Both the position numbers and the translations under genes were made by a program. This document shows positions 11,316 through 24,303 of a stretch of DNA of 64,000 nt, in pieces; the stretch's first letter is position 1, and every line of letters starts with the position of its first letter. Below the pieces are notes generated by a model. That model was not told where the DNA came from. It ran no database searches and was given only the letters and a program-made list of their open reading frames with translations. This DNA is from Acanthopleura granulata (taxonomy: Eukaryota; Mollusca; Polyplacophora; Chitonida; Chitonidae): positions 2,829,939-2,893,938 of the forward strand of contig JABBOT010000027.1 in assembly GCA_016165875.1 (NCBI GenBank). The letters run 5' to 3'.

Positions 11316-12539
11316 AAAGCTGGCAAAAAAAATAGCATTTAGAAAAACAGCTCTGATTTTTCTCTTTATTTTGATTAACACTGAAGTTAGTCAAATTTTA
11401 AAAGCTTTTTTAACATCAGTCGTTTAGCTTTCGGAATATGTATAAATATGGCCATACTGGATCAATATTTTCGGCTAAATACGACAAAATGTGAAATCTT
11501 GCTCAGGAGGGGTTCTAGTATCTTTAAATGTGTTGGATATGTATTTCCCTGTCCTATTTCATCAATCTTCTTGCAAACAATCTCTTTCGGCAACTTGCTG
11601 TTTTTCCACATTAATACTGCCATTTTAGCTATAAGTTTATGTCTGGTGGGATATCTAACATCATGGCTTCAGGGAAAATATTATTTTTCTTCACTGTAGG
11701 CAAAGAAATGCCCTGAAAATAGGCTTGAGATAATACCAGCAGAACATACAAACAGCAGCTGAACATGCACAAACCAGCTTAGCATTACCATAAGAGAGAC
11801 AACAATGGGCAACTGAATGGTAAATATGGTAAAGAATTGTGAAGGATTTTTTTTGTCTAACGCATGCTAAATGTGGCTATATTTCTCAGGTTCCCCAAAA
11901 TTTTATATTTTAAACTTAATATTTTTACCACGATAGAGATGTTTAGAAGCTCTAGCAATTTCTTCTCAAATAGTTCATTTGAGTACCAACGCAGTCTTCA
12001 CAGTATTACTGAACTTTGACCAACAATCTATGACAATCAAGAAATGTACTATACTTACGCAGCGATCAGGCTAATTTTCGAACTGCCCAAATAGTTAGTC
12101 CTATATAGATTTCCTGTTTTGATTCAGACGTATATGCACGGCGTCAAAGACTGATGAAGAATACCTACCTCTGAACAATAACAGCATGCTTCCAGGATAT
12201 CGTCCGACCATCATAAATTTAATGCTTTACTATAGAAAATAACTAAGGAACGATCCATAATGACACACCATTGCTTCAAACCAATGAATACCGATGAAGT
12301 GAGCGATTTGGATTTAAATCATAAAGTAGAATTTTCCAAAACAAAGGATTTCATCAGCTTGAAGCAGCGGCGTTTAGTCATGAGGAAAAAAAGGCTGACA
12401 GAGATTGATTCCTTAGCTATTTGGCTTCACTCCAGCACCAAATTTATGATGATGTGGTCAATGACCTTGACACACACTGTTCTTATTGAGAGGTAGGTAG
12501 TCTTCACCAGCCTTCGCAGCCATGGATATATGACTCATT
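11316..12539. other. No confident gene; one odd open frame
   Basis: A 78-codon plus-strand frame at 12260-12496 is followed immediately by GAG|GTAGGT, a good splice-donor word. A second frame overlapping its 3' half also reads protein-like (SYLASLQHQIYDD) but is interrupted by stops. I do not recognise a family. It may be a decayed exon. Confidence 0.3.
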
Positions 12540-12965
12540 ATTCTTTGATTTTTTTTTTCACTCTCCGCAATATCTTGAAACTTCAGGCAAAATTATTACC
12601 ATGTTTGCAGTCAGCTCACAAAGTTACACCAAACAAGCTACAATTTGCATCCTATGAAATAGGAGGTAGGCCATCATATATTGTAATGGTATAAAAAATT
12701 TCAGCCCAACTGATTCAGAGGTTTTTGACTAGAAATTTTTTGTAAGGTTATTATAAAATTCACGCTGACTCCCAAACCACGTGACCAGTCAAAACTCTGA
12801 AAGTGTTCGAAAGTCGTCCCCCATTGCAGTATTTAGACGGTCAAGTTTGGTTTATCTTTGGTAGTTTTTGAGATATTTGACCTCAAGGTGTACAAACATA
12901 GGCTCCCAACAGTAGTCCGAATAATTTCAATAGGTGTCCTGCCTGGATGTCATGAACCCCTAAAA
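12540..12965 (+). repeat. Dispersed repeat related to the 0.6-2.9 kb families
   Basis: It ends with CCGAATAATTTCAATAGGTG, TCC, a short spacer and GAACCCCTAA, the same terminal module as at about 2757-2805. The upstream part contains a TTTCAGCCCAACTGATTC block like those in the other copies. No coding potential. Confidence 0.55.
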
Positions 12966-14772
12966 ATGGAAGCGCTTAAATCAAACTAAATTCTGAGCAA
13001 GATAATAAGCCTTTTATGGACAGGGCAAGTCATGTTTCCCACCAAAGTACTTCAGTGACCTTTGGCCAGAGAACACCTCTCGACCTAACATTTTGAAGAG
13101 CTCAATCCAGCCAAGACTTTCCTGTTGAAGTAAAAATATTTCCTGTTAATTTAGTGACCTTGACATTTGGCAAGAATACTTATTCTAAAAAGTTCATGAA
13201 TTCACTGACTTGAAGCAGCCAAAACTGTCCCAACAAAGTGATTCAGTGACTTAAAGAGCCAAGATATTGGTTCAGAAACTGATTCAGTGATGTGAGGCCA
13301 ACCAGTGGACAGCGAAGTTAATCAGTGACCTTGGACAAGCCAAAACAAAACCTGACAATACAAAAATGATGGTGACTCAGAGAAATTATATGAATAATAA
13401 TAACAAAACCACTGATGCACTCAACACATAAACACCCAAAGGATGTACATCGAGCCAAGAAGTGGCTTTTAGTGAAGCACCATAGGCAAGTCACTGTCTT
13501 TGATCATTGTATTTAAGTTTACTTGCAAAAAATGTGTTATTGCATTGTACAGACAGTAAGCCAGAGGGGCAATTTATTTATTGAGTTATTGATGTTTTAT
13601 GACTATCCTTGTATGCATGTATGCATAAGATCATCAGAGATACTAAAAAAAACCGCAAATGATACCATTAACCAATGGCAATCAGATGACAAAAATGGCA
13701 TTAACACTTAAAAGCTGGTATTATTTGCAAATACATGGCACTGATTGTACTGTATTCCGATTGAGTTCTTATTTGATGATAAATTTTACAGCAACACACT
13801 TATTCAATGCCCATTTCTACTTTTGCAGTCATGTTCTTTTCAGGGTCAGTCTTTATGCTGGTATATGTGATTAGCTGTAGAATGTTATTATACTTCTGCC
13901 ATAGCGACATTTGTCAACGTATCTTGTGTAATTTGGACAAGACACACTTGATCCTTTGTCCCAGTTGAGAAAATGTTTTTCTGCTCTTTGCTTCATTTTC
14001 TGCTGTTTTACTTTCTATTTGCAAAACATGGAACATAAACACAGTATTAGTCAAATGTCTCCCTCACCCTACCTCCTGTGCACATGCATTACATGGGGGA
14101 GCTAGGTCTTGAGCCTAACACAATGGCTCAGCGAATAATGGAAAGTCACATAAAGTGACCAAAATAAAACCCAACAGAACCTCATTTAAACCAATAACAA
14201 AATATATGTATGCATTCTGCTAGTTTTAGTTTTTATCAGACAATGATCTCTGTGTTTTGTCAGTTGTTTGTCGTTAAATCTGCTGCATGTGTGGCTTGAT
14301 ATTTTTGGTAGACTTTTAAAGCATAAGCGGAGGGATCCAAAACATTGCATCCCTAGAACTCATCTTAAATTAGACCAATATGCAAAGTTTTACATATACT
14401 GCTCATTAAGTTATTTCATGTCCATACAACTACTGAATTCATGATACCCTTAATCCTTGGTGCTGGGTGAGCTGTGCACTTGCTTTGGAGAATAATTTAC
14501 TACCAAAGTAAAACTAAAGCAAATTTACAGTAGTTGCAACATTGCCCAAGACAATGGAAGGTGGTACGCTTGCTGTTCATGAAATGAAAGAAGTTAAAAG
14601 ACAGGAATTCATGAATACATTCAGTTAGTGTCTTAAGGTAATTAATATGTTAAAATCTGCTGAATTTGCAATATTTCCCTCTTCACATGTACTAAGTATA
14701 AGATTAATTCCAGTCAGAGATTTAAACAAAATGCTCATAAGAATTTTATTTAAATATCTCAATAGGGTAACT
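12966..14772. other. No gene seen
   Basis: AT-rich sequence. 13020-13370 has several loosely repeated phrases around CAGTGACCTT, CAGTGACTT and CAGTGATGT, perhaps a very old tandem array. Two overlapping 62- and 71-codon frames (13523-13874, +) have no recognisable motif. Confidence 0.35.
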
Positions 14773-16411
14773 GGTATCCTGTTGCCCACATCTCACCCAG
14801 TTTATCCTGCTGCCCACATCTCACCCAATATATTCTGCTGCACACATCAGACCCAGAATATCCTGATGCCCACATCTCACCTAGTATATCCTACTGCCCA
14901 TATCTCACCCAATATACCATACTGCCCACATCTAACCCAGTACATCCTGATGCCCACATCTCACTCAGTATATTCCGCTGGTCACATCTTACCTAGTACG
15001 TCCTGCTGCCCATGTCTCTCCTTGTATATCATGCTGCCTACATCTCACCCGACAAAAAAAATCATTTCACCCAGTATATCCTGCTGCCCACCTTTCACCC
15101 AGTATATCCTGCTGCCCACATCTCACCCAACTTATCCTGCTGCCCACATCTCACCCAGTACACCCTGTTGCCCACATCTCACCTAGTATATTCCACTGCC
15201 CACGTCTCACCCAACACATCCTGCTGCCCACATCTCACCCAGTATATCCTGCTATTGCCCACATCTCACTCAACATATTCTTCTGCCCACATCTCACCCT
15301 GTACATCCTGCTCCACATGTCTCACCCAGTATATCCTGCCGCCCACATCTCACCCAGTATATCCTTCTGCCCACATCTCACCCAGTATATCCTTCTGCCC
15401 ACATCTCAACCAGTATATCCCGCTGCCTACATCGCTGGCCACATCTCACCCAGTATGTCCTGCTGCCCATGTCACCCAGTATATCCAGCTGCCCACATCT
15501 CACCCAGTATGTCCAGCTGCTCATGTCACCCAGTATATCCAGCTGCCCACATCTCACCCAGTATGTCCTGCTGCCCATGTCACCAAGTATATCCAGCTGC
15601 CCACATCTCACCCAGTATGTCCTGCTGCCCATGTCACCCAGTATATCCAGCTGCCCACATCTCACCTAGTATATCCTGCTGCTCATGCCTCACCCAACAT
15701 ATCCTGCTGCCCACGCCTCACCCAGTATATCCTGCTGCCCATATCTCACTCAGTATATCCTGCTGCCCACATCTCACCCAATATATCCTGCTGCCCACAT
15801 CTCACCCGGTATATCCTGCTGCCCACGCCTCACCCAGTATATCCTGATACACACAGCTCACCTGGTATATTCTGCTACCCATATCTCATCCAGTTTACCC
15901 TGCCACCCACAACTTAACCATTGCAATCTGCGACCCACATTTCACTCATTCAGCATAACCTGCTATCCACATTTCACTCAATATACCCGGCTTCCAACAT
16001 CTTACCCGTTATATCCTGCTACCCACACCTTAAGTATACTCTGCTACCCACATCTCACTCAGTATGTTCTGCTATCCATGCCTCACCTGGTATATTCTGC
16101 CACCCACATCATAAGTCTACTGTTACCCACATCTCACCCAGTATATCCTGTTACCCACATCTCACCTAGTTTACCCGTCTACCTACATCTCATCCATTGC
16201 ATTCTGCAACTCACATTTCACTCAGTGTACCCTATTACATCTCACTCAGTATACCCTGTGACTCCCTACATCCCATCTGCTCCTCCCATCTTGCCCAGTT
16301 TTTCCTACTACTCCAATCACAACTACATAGTTTATACTGCTTCTCCCATCTGATCCAGTATATCCTGCTACTCTCTTCTCACACCCTAATCCCTGCTTGT
16401 CTCACTTAGTA
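14773..16411. repeat. 28-bp minisatellite, about 58 units
   Basis: The consensus unit is TATATCCTGCTG followed by CCCACATCTCACCCAG (28 bp). Units are nearly identical in the middle (about 15060-15850) and decay toward both edges, the usual pattern for arrays that turn over by unequal exchange. A unit of 28 is not a multiple of three and contains no stop in any forward register, so the array stays open in all three plus frames. This produces a 301-codon frame (15012-15917) and others that are not genes. The minus strand is rich in GGG (two runs per unit), so G-quadruplexes are conceivable. Confidence 0.95.
15447..15662. repeat. 54-bp higher-order repeat inside the minisatellite
   Basis: Four consecutive 54-bp units, each a 26-bp variant (ending CTGCCCATGT) plus a 28-bp unit (containing TATATCCAGCTG). 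54 is divisible by three, so reading frames are locked here. This explains the 95-codon minus-strand frame at 15378-15665. The block must have arisen by later duplication of a two-unit dimer. Confidence 0.9.
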
Positions 16412-19400
16412 GTTGTGGTTTATTCAAGTTGACCTACTAGGCTGTTCTAAAATTGAAAAAATTCAATTAATTTTGATTTTAATTTTAATTTTTAATTAAA
16501 AATTCAACAATCTCTGCCATAGCCTCTTCAAGCTTAGCACAACTGTGATTCAAAAATCAGAAAAGTTTACTTAGTTGTAATGTACTAATACCAGGACAAA
16601 TGTTTATTCCATACAGTGAAAACATACTGAGATCAGGATTCACATCAAGACAGGGATTCAGGAGACAGAGTGGCTGGCTTCAACATACTGTCACTATACT
16701 GTAATGCTTTTCAACCCATTAAGATAGAGAGCAGAACAAAATTGATATTCAGATTTTCAGTTATACTCCACATCAGCAATTACAATGATTTCAAAGTGGC
16801 ATGAAAAAGCTGTGTTTTGTCTTGTTAATTTGAGGATAAGGATATGTACCAGCTGAACAGTACACCAAGAGTGTATATTTGTGTGTAGGTTATGATGTCC
16901 AGGTGACCTCTACTGATGTATGCTGTGACAGTACAGGAAAGCACGCATTAGTGCCAATATTGATTTTCTTAACTATCCAAGTGTCCTTGACTCTTATAAC
17001 AAACCCGATATAAAAATAGCTTCTGGGAGTGCACCTTACAGAAAACAATTAGCAATATTTATCTAAACTAACCACATGGTCAATAGATTCAGACAGATTT
17101 ATATAATAGTGAGAGTATCTTGGGACACTTCTAGCTGTTATGGCATAATCCAGTCAATGTGAGGAGGAGAAATAAATCCAGAACAAAGATTTCTGAATGC
17201 TTTGACATGTCTGAACTGCGTGCTTAGAGGCTTTTATTTTATTCTTCTGCACAGGATTTTCAAAAGAAAAAAACTTGAGCTGAGCTCAACTTTGGTGGAG
17301 GAACGCCAGGAAATAAAGTCTTACTGGCATTCACAAAATCATTCTAAACCGCTCTTCTCCATGCTTGATTGTGTTATTTCTTATTCCACTGAAAGAATAC
17401 ATCTGATTAACAACTCCAAACAAATTAGCTGTCTTGACTGTGTCAATTTAAGACCACCAGGAAACCAGCAGGCTTTATCCTTAAAAAATGTACCCTCCCC
17501 CCTATAAAAAATTAATAATAAAAAAAAATTTACCGATCTTACAGCTTTCAAGGCACAGTTAGAGCCTAACTGACAAATATGACTTTGCTATGCTATGGCA
17601 AAGTAGGTCAGAGGTCGTTTGCACAATTTTGCAATAAAATTGGGGACAATGACTGAGTCTGTGTATAAAGCTCCACTGCTCTTGGTTATGTGGTTTTGAA
17701 GGCATAAAGGTCTAGGTGACCTACTGGCTGCAAGTAATTCCATGTATGAAATTTCACTGAATCTGGCTCATAAGTTTTTGTGATATAGCCATAAAGTCAC
17801 CTGAATTAAGGTGTCACTTCACAAATTCATTACTACAACAGACCTCTACTGACAAGTTGAAATATTTATTCATTTGATTGGTGCCCAATGTCATATTCAA
17901 GAATTGTTCACTATATCACTATTATCTGCAGTGGAAACTGACGTGCCCAAGGGAAAACCACTAAAGTTTGGAAAATTACTCAAATGCTTTCCCACATATG
18001 ATGTATAGAATGCTGGTGAAAGACAAGTGGTCTTCAACTAATATTAGGCTATGTGAAGAGTCAGACGAACATAGTCTACTGCCTGGGGATTTCAAGGCAC
18101 TACTAGCATTCAGAGCGAGACAATCTATGAACTACCTACCCAAAGGATGGTTTTTAATCTGCACCTTGTCACAGCCAATGAAAGGAAGGCACCCTTAACC
18201 ACTCTGCCATGACCTGCTCCCTTCCCTTGTAAAAGGAAGCACCTTTGGAGACTGTATGTCAACATTTGATGAACAAGACAAAAAGAGTCCAGGTTTACTG
18301 TATTTATAGTAACATTTGATGTTGGCCTCTTGGAGAATTGTGGTTTATCTCAGCTGGTTTGCAGATACAGCTTCACCAATCTTGTATAAACTCTGATCTC
18401 AGCAATATTCTAATATGTATTGCAAAGTCCACTACTAAATCTATGTACAAAGTTTTACTGAATTTTACTCATTAGTTTTGGATATATATTATTGAAAAGT
18501 TCCATACTAGATTAGAGATAAACAAGATCACCATACTTGCTAACAATACAGGAATTGGTCCTCAAGATATTTTGGTTACAGATGAAATTATGTGGCTGTG
18601 ACAAAACCTTTTGCTCCAAAACGATGACTGGTAAAGAGGAGAGTTAAAAAGACTGAAAATTTCAAACAATGCTTTATGTTTTAAAAAGTACTGAGTATTA
18701 GGATCGTAACACTGAGCTTCTGCCCTGTCATAATCTTTGACCATGACCTGCTAAATAACCATTTCTGTAGAGCAGATATCTAGTGTGGGATACAGACTTT
18801 TCAGCAGACAAAGCCTTCTGTCAAGCAGCTAGAGCTTTAGACAGTTGTGAACATTCTGTATTAAATTGTTATATATCAAAAATGTTCAAACTTTAACTCT
18901 TTTCACAACATCTGAAAGTCATCAATGAAAATTATGCAGCCCCTGATTGCAACTGTAATCTCAGCAGATGAAAACAGGCAGCATCTATTCTGTTTTGCAG
19001 TATTTTGCATAAATGTGCAATAATTTTCTTTCTATTTATAAAATGATAGTTATCAAGCAGTTTTTGAAATAAAACATTAAAAAGATCCATGATTAATACA
19101 TGTCAACAGACAATAGGAAACCAGAGCCTATAGGCACTGAAATGTATTCTATGATGAATGCTCAGACTTCTTGCATGTAGATAATTCTGTTGCCTGGCCT
19201 TTGTTTATGATCAAGACACTATCATAAATAAATCTGTCATAATTTCACACTTTTATTCATCAACTGTTTGCTGTGCTGTGTCTGTATATAACTAACTGAT
19301 ATACCATAATTTACAGAGGCTACCTCTTTAACATTTTAAGCAGCATACATGTTTACCCTAAGAAGGGGTCAGGAAGAATTTCAGTGACATCCAGGTAAAT

Positions 19401-22400
19401 ATATAGTTTCTCTAATTTTTATACAAACTAAGCTTCAGATGAGGTACAGTAGCCTATACACAGTGCAGTTAAAGATTCCTGCTGCATTTGGTTGGATGCT
19501 GTCAACCCCATTTGAATTGTTAAGAAAACATTTCACCTCGAATGACCCAAAAAAGTCTCCTAAAAATCAAGTATTAAGATATGCTGAGCTTTATAAATTT
19601 TCTCCTGACATGCCCTACATAATGTAGAAGTAAAAATTTTCATTATTACTGACTTGTGACTTCTGATGTGTTTAAAAGAAGTTTAAACCTAAACTTTCTT
19701 TAGATCTGTATTGTTTATGGCAGGTACATATGGGTGTGGATCTAAATCATTCTAGAACGTGACATCTTCGTTTTAATTTCTTCAAAAACGATTTAAATCG
19801 CTTGACATACAGTAACAGCTCAGTAGTGCTGGCCAAGTAAAACCCAGTCTTAGCACAGGTCTGTCGATCTGAGATTGGGTTTGCATATTTGACAAAATCG
19901 CAATAAGTATTGATCCAAATCCACTACTGTTCAACTGCTATTGATCTACTAGATTCAGCGAGTGAAGCAATATTTACTGAGTATGGCATCTGTGAGACAG
20001 ATAGATACACAAGCAGGCTTCGATGATGAATGCCATCCAAGATGGTGGCCGAGCATCAAGCAGGCAAGAGGGCCCGTGAAGACCAAAAGCAGTACAAATA
20101 CAAAGCAAAAGCGATCGCACCTCTGACACAGCGATATTAGCATGAAAATGCTGCTAAGTCACTGAAAAATTTTTTTTTTTATATACTGATGAAGATTTGT
20201 CCTCTGAATCATTTACCTCTCACAAACTGACAGGTCTGGCACTGTACCCTGAATGACCCTCACAAAAAAAAAAAAAATATTCCTACACACGGTGGAGAAA
20301 AAAAAGACATTTTTAAATGTTAAATTGATTTTAATGAATGCTTACTTCAGATCTCCTGACTATGATATTTTCTAAAAAGAACACCACAACTGCACAACAA
20401 AAAGGTTAAATATGTGCATCATGATTAAAACTATTTGGTTTTGGTTGTACTTTGTTGAACGACTTCCGGTCTATACTCTATAATGCATTGCTTTGCCTTC
20501 GCATAGAGTACATAAAACTATGACTTCCAGCTGGCAAAAACAACAAATTCAACATATTTTACCATCAATATAAAATATCATAACTGTTGTTTGAGCCTTG
20601 TTCGCTGATATGGAGAGTTAGGTACTGGGTGGACTGGGTTTCCAGCCAACATTCCAAAAATGATTTTGATGCATTTATTTGTTACGATACTGGACTTCAC
20701 CATCTAAACTACACGTACAACTGCAATGTGCGCAATCTCTGACATAAAAAACAAGCAGCAACAGCTGAAACTATGTCTCTTTGAACCAATGCTAAGTCGA
20801 TCTACATACAATCCAGCGGAAACACTTTTCTAGCAAGAATTTCCTACATGTATTTATGTTTGCTGCACTAGCAAATTTTGGTTTACATATGCACTGGAGA
20901 AGTCAGGCCACATTGTGAGTAAAGGACAGCAACTTCTACATGTACATGTCTGATCAAGACCCCCTTCCCCCCCTTCTGCATTCCTGTTATTCAAAGATTT
21001 ATTTAATTCTCAAATGCCTGGTTTAGCATTTTTCATGTTGCTACGCTACAATCTGTTTATGTGATTGCTGTAATAAAATTATGCCACATTTATTTTCAAA
21101 TACCTTGCCTGTATGTTTCAAATAGCCAGTTGTGTGGTGTGTAATTAAAGAATAATGTCTTTAAGCAATCACAGCAACATGCCTTCATAATTCAAAGCAA
21201 AAACAAATGATCTTCAGGCTTTTTTTCAAAATTAATTTTCAAGCCACGAAATCCAATAAACAAAATCAGAAGTGTAAAATATTTGCTTTGAGTGTGTCAA
21301 AATTTCTGCTAATTATTATACACAGGAGGCATAGTGATGAGATTGTTTATACATTATTGGTCATACATATAAAACCACAGAACACAATACAGTAAAACAA
21401 ACGCCAGATTTAAACATGACCAACTGCCATGTTTATTGGCTGAAAAATAATGATTATGATGCAGAGTTTATAATTGAGAGGGTACAGGTAAAGGCAGCAA
21501 AGAATAACCAGTATACAAGAATAAATACATGTATTAGACATACAGTTATTAATTCAGGTAAAACTGCATACCATTAGCCTGAAATAAACATCTCAACATA
21601 TATATACATGTATATATATTAATATCCATTTAAGCAAAGCTTGGTCTTGTTACAAGACAAGCTTAACCTTAAACACCACTTTTGAAATATCTTTTCCATA
21701 AAAGATACGACAAAATGTTTAAGTAAACATTACATTAAGCAGAAATAAGAAAAATTGGTCTTCCACACATTAATGAGGAACAATAAATAATCCGTCATGG
21801 GGAATTCGCTGCAGACACACAAAAGCTTTTTTTCTCCATTATATTTCCTTCCATTCACGCACTCAGCGCAGTCCACTATCATCAACTTAACAGCAACACT
21901 TTCCATCCATTAAAGTAGAAGCGTCATCTTTAATAATTGGAACCTATTGTTTGACTTTCTGCTGGGTATTTGCTTTTAAAAACTAAGCAGATTTAAGCCT
22001 TGACTTATTTATGTCAATGGCACCAGACGTTTCTTTAATTCCACACATCTTTACTGCTGACAGTCATTACTGTTTCCATGGAAATAACTGGAGGGTTTCT
22101 AGTGACAGCAGATGGGCTAATGTGTCTTCTTCAACCAAAAGGATATTGTAACCAGATTTTCCATTATATTTATTTTTCCACAATTTAATGCATCCTGAGG
22201 CTATTAAGACAAACAATCTCATTCATGACAAAATATCAACGTTAACACGTCTGGCAGAACCCTACATATTTTTTGTGTTTTAGTGCCTACTTTAAACATC
22301 AATTTCACAAAATCGTATATTTTGGAGGTGGGGGGAGGGTGGGGGCAACAGCCGCTCACAGTGCATATGGCAAAACTCAGGCTTCCTAAGTTTTTCACAG

Positions 22401-24207
22401 CTTGTAAAAGCTGCTTTAAATCTCCAGGATTTCCAAGGTTTCAAAGAGTCTAGATTATGAACTCCTGTTTTCTTTTTTTGTTTCTCAGTTGGATTTAAAA
22501 TATTTTTTTACATGTATTAGTCATAGCAACTGTAGCTATTCCCCCACCCAGACATTTCTATTTTACAGTTTCTGTCATACTTTGCGTATATATGCATATA
22601 TGCCTTTAGCTGGCAGTTTTGTTGTTTTCTAATAAATTCTGGATTTTCTCAACTTCTAATAAGACATTCAACTAAAAAGCTTTAACTACTTCATTTATCT
22701 CCATCATCTTTTTTTGAACTTAAGCCCAACATGCTTGCTGACTGGCCTCCTTGCTCACCATGCATCACTGCTCACTTTGCCTCACTGCTCACACTCCTTT
22801 GCTCTGCTTTCACCATGCACCATTGCTCACTTTGTCTCACTGCTCACACTCTCTTGCTCTGCTCTAACCACGCACTTTTCCCACCTTCCTAATCAACCTA
22901 TTAGTGACTATTTCATGAAAATGTTTCCTCTTGTTTCTGCCAATGAAGCTTAAACCTGAACAAGTTATATTGGCACAGGTGAAAAAGCAATTAGGGAAAC
23001 ATCCAACTTGTACCGTTTCACAATCAGGTGTGCTATTCAGACACAGTAATTTTAGGACCTGAGCATTTGTGTGGTCACCTGTAATTCACAGGGGGAGTGA
23101 GTCAGGCTTAACCATTCTCAGCGTAACAAGTCAACGGACGGATTAGTTCTATCTAGGGCCAACACTAGTCAGAGTTTAACCTTTGATACACTTTTTACAT
23201 GTAACAACTTGTACCAGAAGAGGATTCTTTACCCAGAAATTTACCTGTTGCTCAATGGGTCCTGGGCATTGGCTTCACCTTCCTATCTTTACCCACAGCA
23301 AACTACTTTAATTTCAAACAAGTTACTGACATTTGAAAGAAAGAAAAACAGACGACATGTGAACAGAGCACTGTTAGCCATTCAGTGCAGCCATTTACAG
23401 TTCAGATTATGGAAGTCATACTACAAACACAGATGATGTGCTCACAGGTTTTTGCAGCTATATAGTCACAGTGTATTGCAGACATGAATCTATTCTAAAA
23501 AGAGAGCTTCTTGTGTTACAGAGGCTTTCCTCCTATATCAGCTTACCGGTAATCACAAAAATAGTACTTGTGCCAGCTAAGGGAAAATCTGTACCAATTT
23601 CTCATCCTTATTCACAGAAATGCATGTGTCCGTTTATGCAATACTTCCCCCCAGTTCATTCATACTTCCCCTCTTATTACCCATACAGGGAGAAGTCAGA
23701 ATCACTCGATCATGGAAGTTGATGAAGTAATGGACACCAAGTCGTGAACAACAAGCACGCCAATTGTGGTGTAAGAAATCATTTTATATCATGAAGACCA
23801 GAAGAGTGTAGGACTCTACCTTCTTAGCCATTCTGCATAAATTATAATCACACATACAGTTGATGAAAGCATTACCACTGATTTATCAGAAACTCCAATA
23901 TGAATGGTGTAACAAATGAACAAAAATTGTACATAACAAAGAGCCAAGGATGGAGCAATTTCTCCTCGCAGAATTTTGTTTTTGTCTTTTTTTTTTTTTT
24001 TTTTGTTTTTCAAAGTTTTCTCTGCACTGAAACCATATACAGTGAGATTCAGGTAATTTATAAAAAAGGTACAAATATAAATATACAAAAGCTGGAATCT
24101 TCCTCAAACATTACTTTGCAGATAATAGCATCATTGCTGTCAAAATAATCTGGTTTCATATGCTCTATCCAAAGCTAACTGCTATAGCACATAAAAACAT
24201 AGTTAAC
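16412..24207. other. Gene-free stretch, probably CSTF3 intron 3 and repeats
   Basis: No CSTF3 exon beyond the third was found here on the minus strand. 17560-17820 and 18300-18560 share loosely similar phrases (a TTTCACTGAAT.TGGCTCAT type block and a TTTTACTGAATTTTACTCAT block) and are probably diverged repeats. The complement of 18170-18215 reads ATGGCAGAGTGGTTAAGGGT, a tRNA A-box-like word, so an old SINE head may end there. ACTTCCGG (ETS-type site) occurs at 20462. Nothing else can be supported. Confidence 0.4.
22756..22865. repeat. Two tandem 55-bp units
   Basis: The units 22756-22810 and 22811-22865 both begin CACCATGCA and contain TGCTCACTTTG and TCACTGCTCACACT. They differ at a few positions. 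The 79-codon frame at 22714-22953 spans them and is not a gene. Confidence 0.85.
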
Positions 24208-24303
24208 CTCTTGCTCTATGTATATCTTCCAGTATCGTCCTGCATTGGCAAACTGAGTCACCAGACGTTCATATATCGGCCTTGCATCCTCGATCTTCTT
24301 CAG
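24208..24303 (-). CDS. CSTF3: CSTF3 exon 3
   Basis: 96 bases, 32 codons, between acceptor GGCATTTGTAG|CTG and donor GAG|GTTAAC. It encodes [13 protein letters not shown] through [10 protein letters not shown], a HAT-repeat helix pair with the typical aromatic and glutamate positions. The donor keeps GT but is poor after that (TTAAC instead of AAGT). It is chosen because the next residues of the family (a lysine-rich helix) do not continue in the genomic reading frame. Confidence 0.9.

Noticed and set aside
15378..15665. 95-codon minus-strand frame with a CGQLDILGDMG-type repeat
   Set aside because: It arises because the 54-bp higher-order block is divisible by three. It is a shadow of the tandem repeat.
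15012..15917. 301-codon open frame, the longest in the window
   Set aside because: It is entirely the 28-bp minisatellite, which is stop-free in every forward register. No splice, start-context or codon-bias support.
14773..16411. CRISPR-like array because of regular 28-bp periodicity
   Set aside because: The units are contiguous with no unique spacers, and the DNA is eukaryotic.
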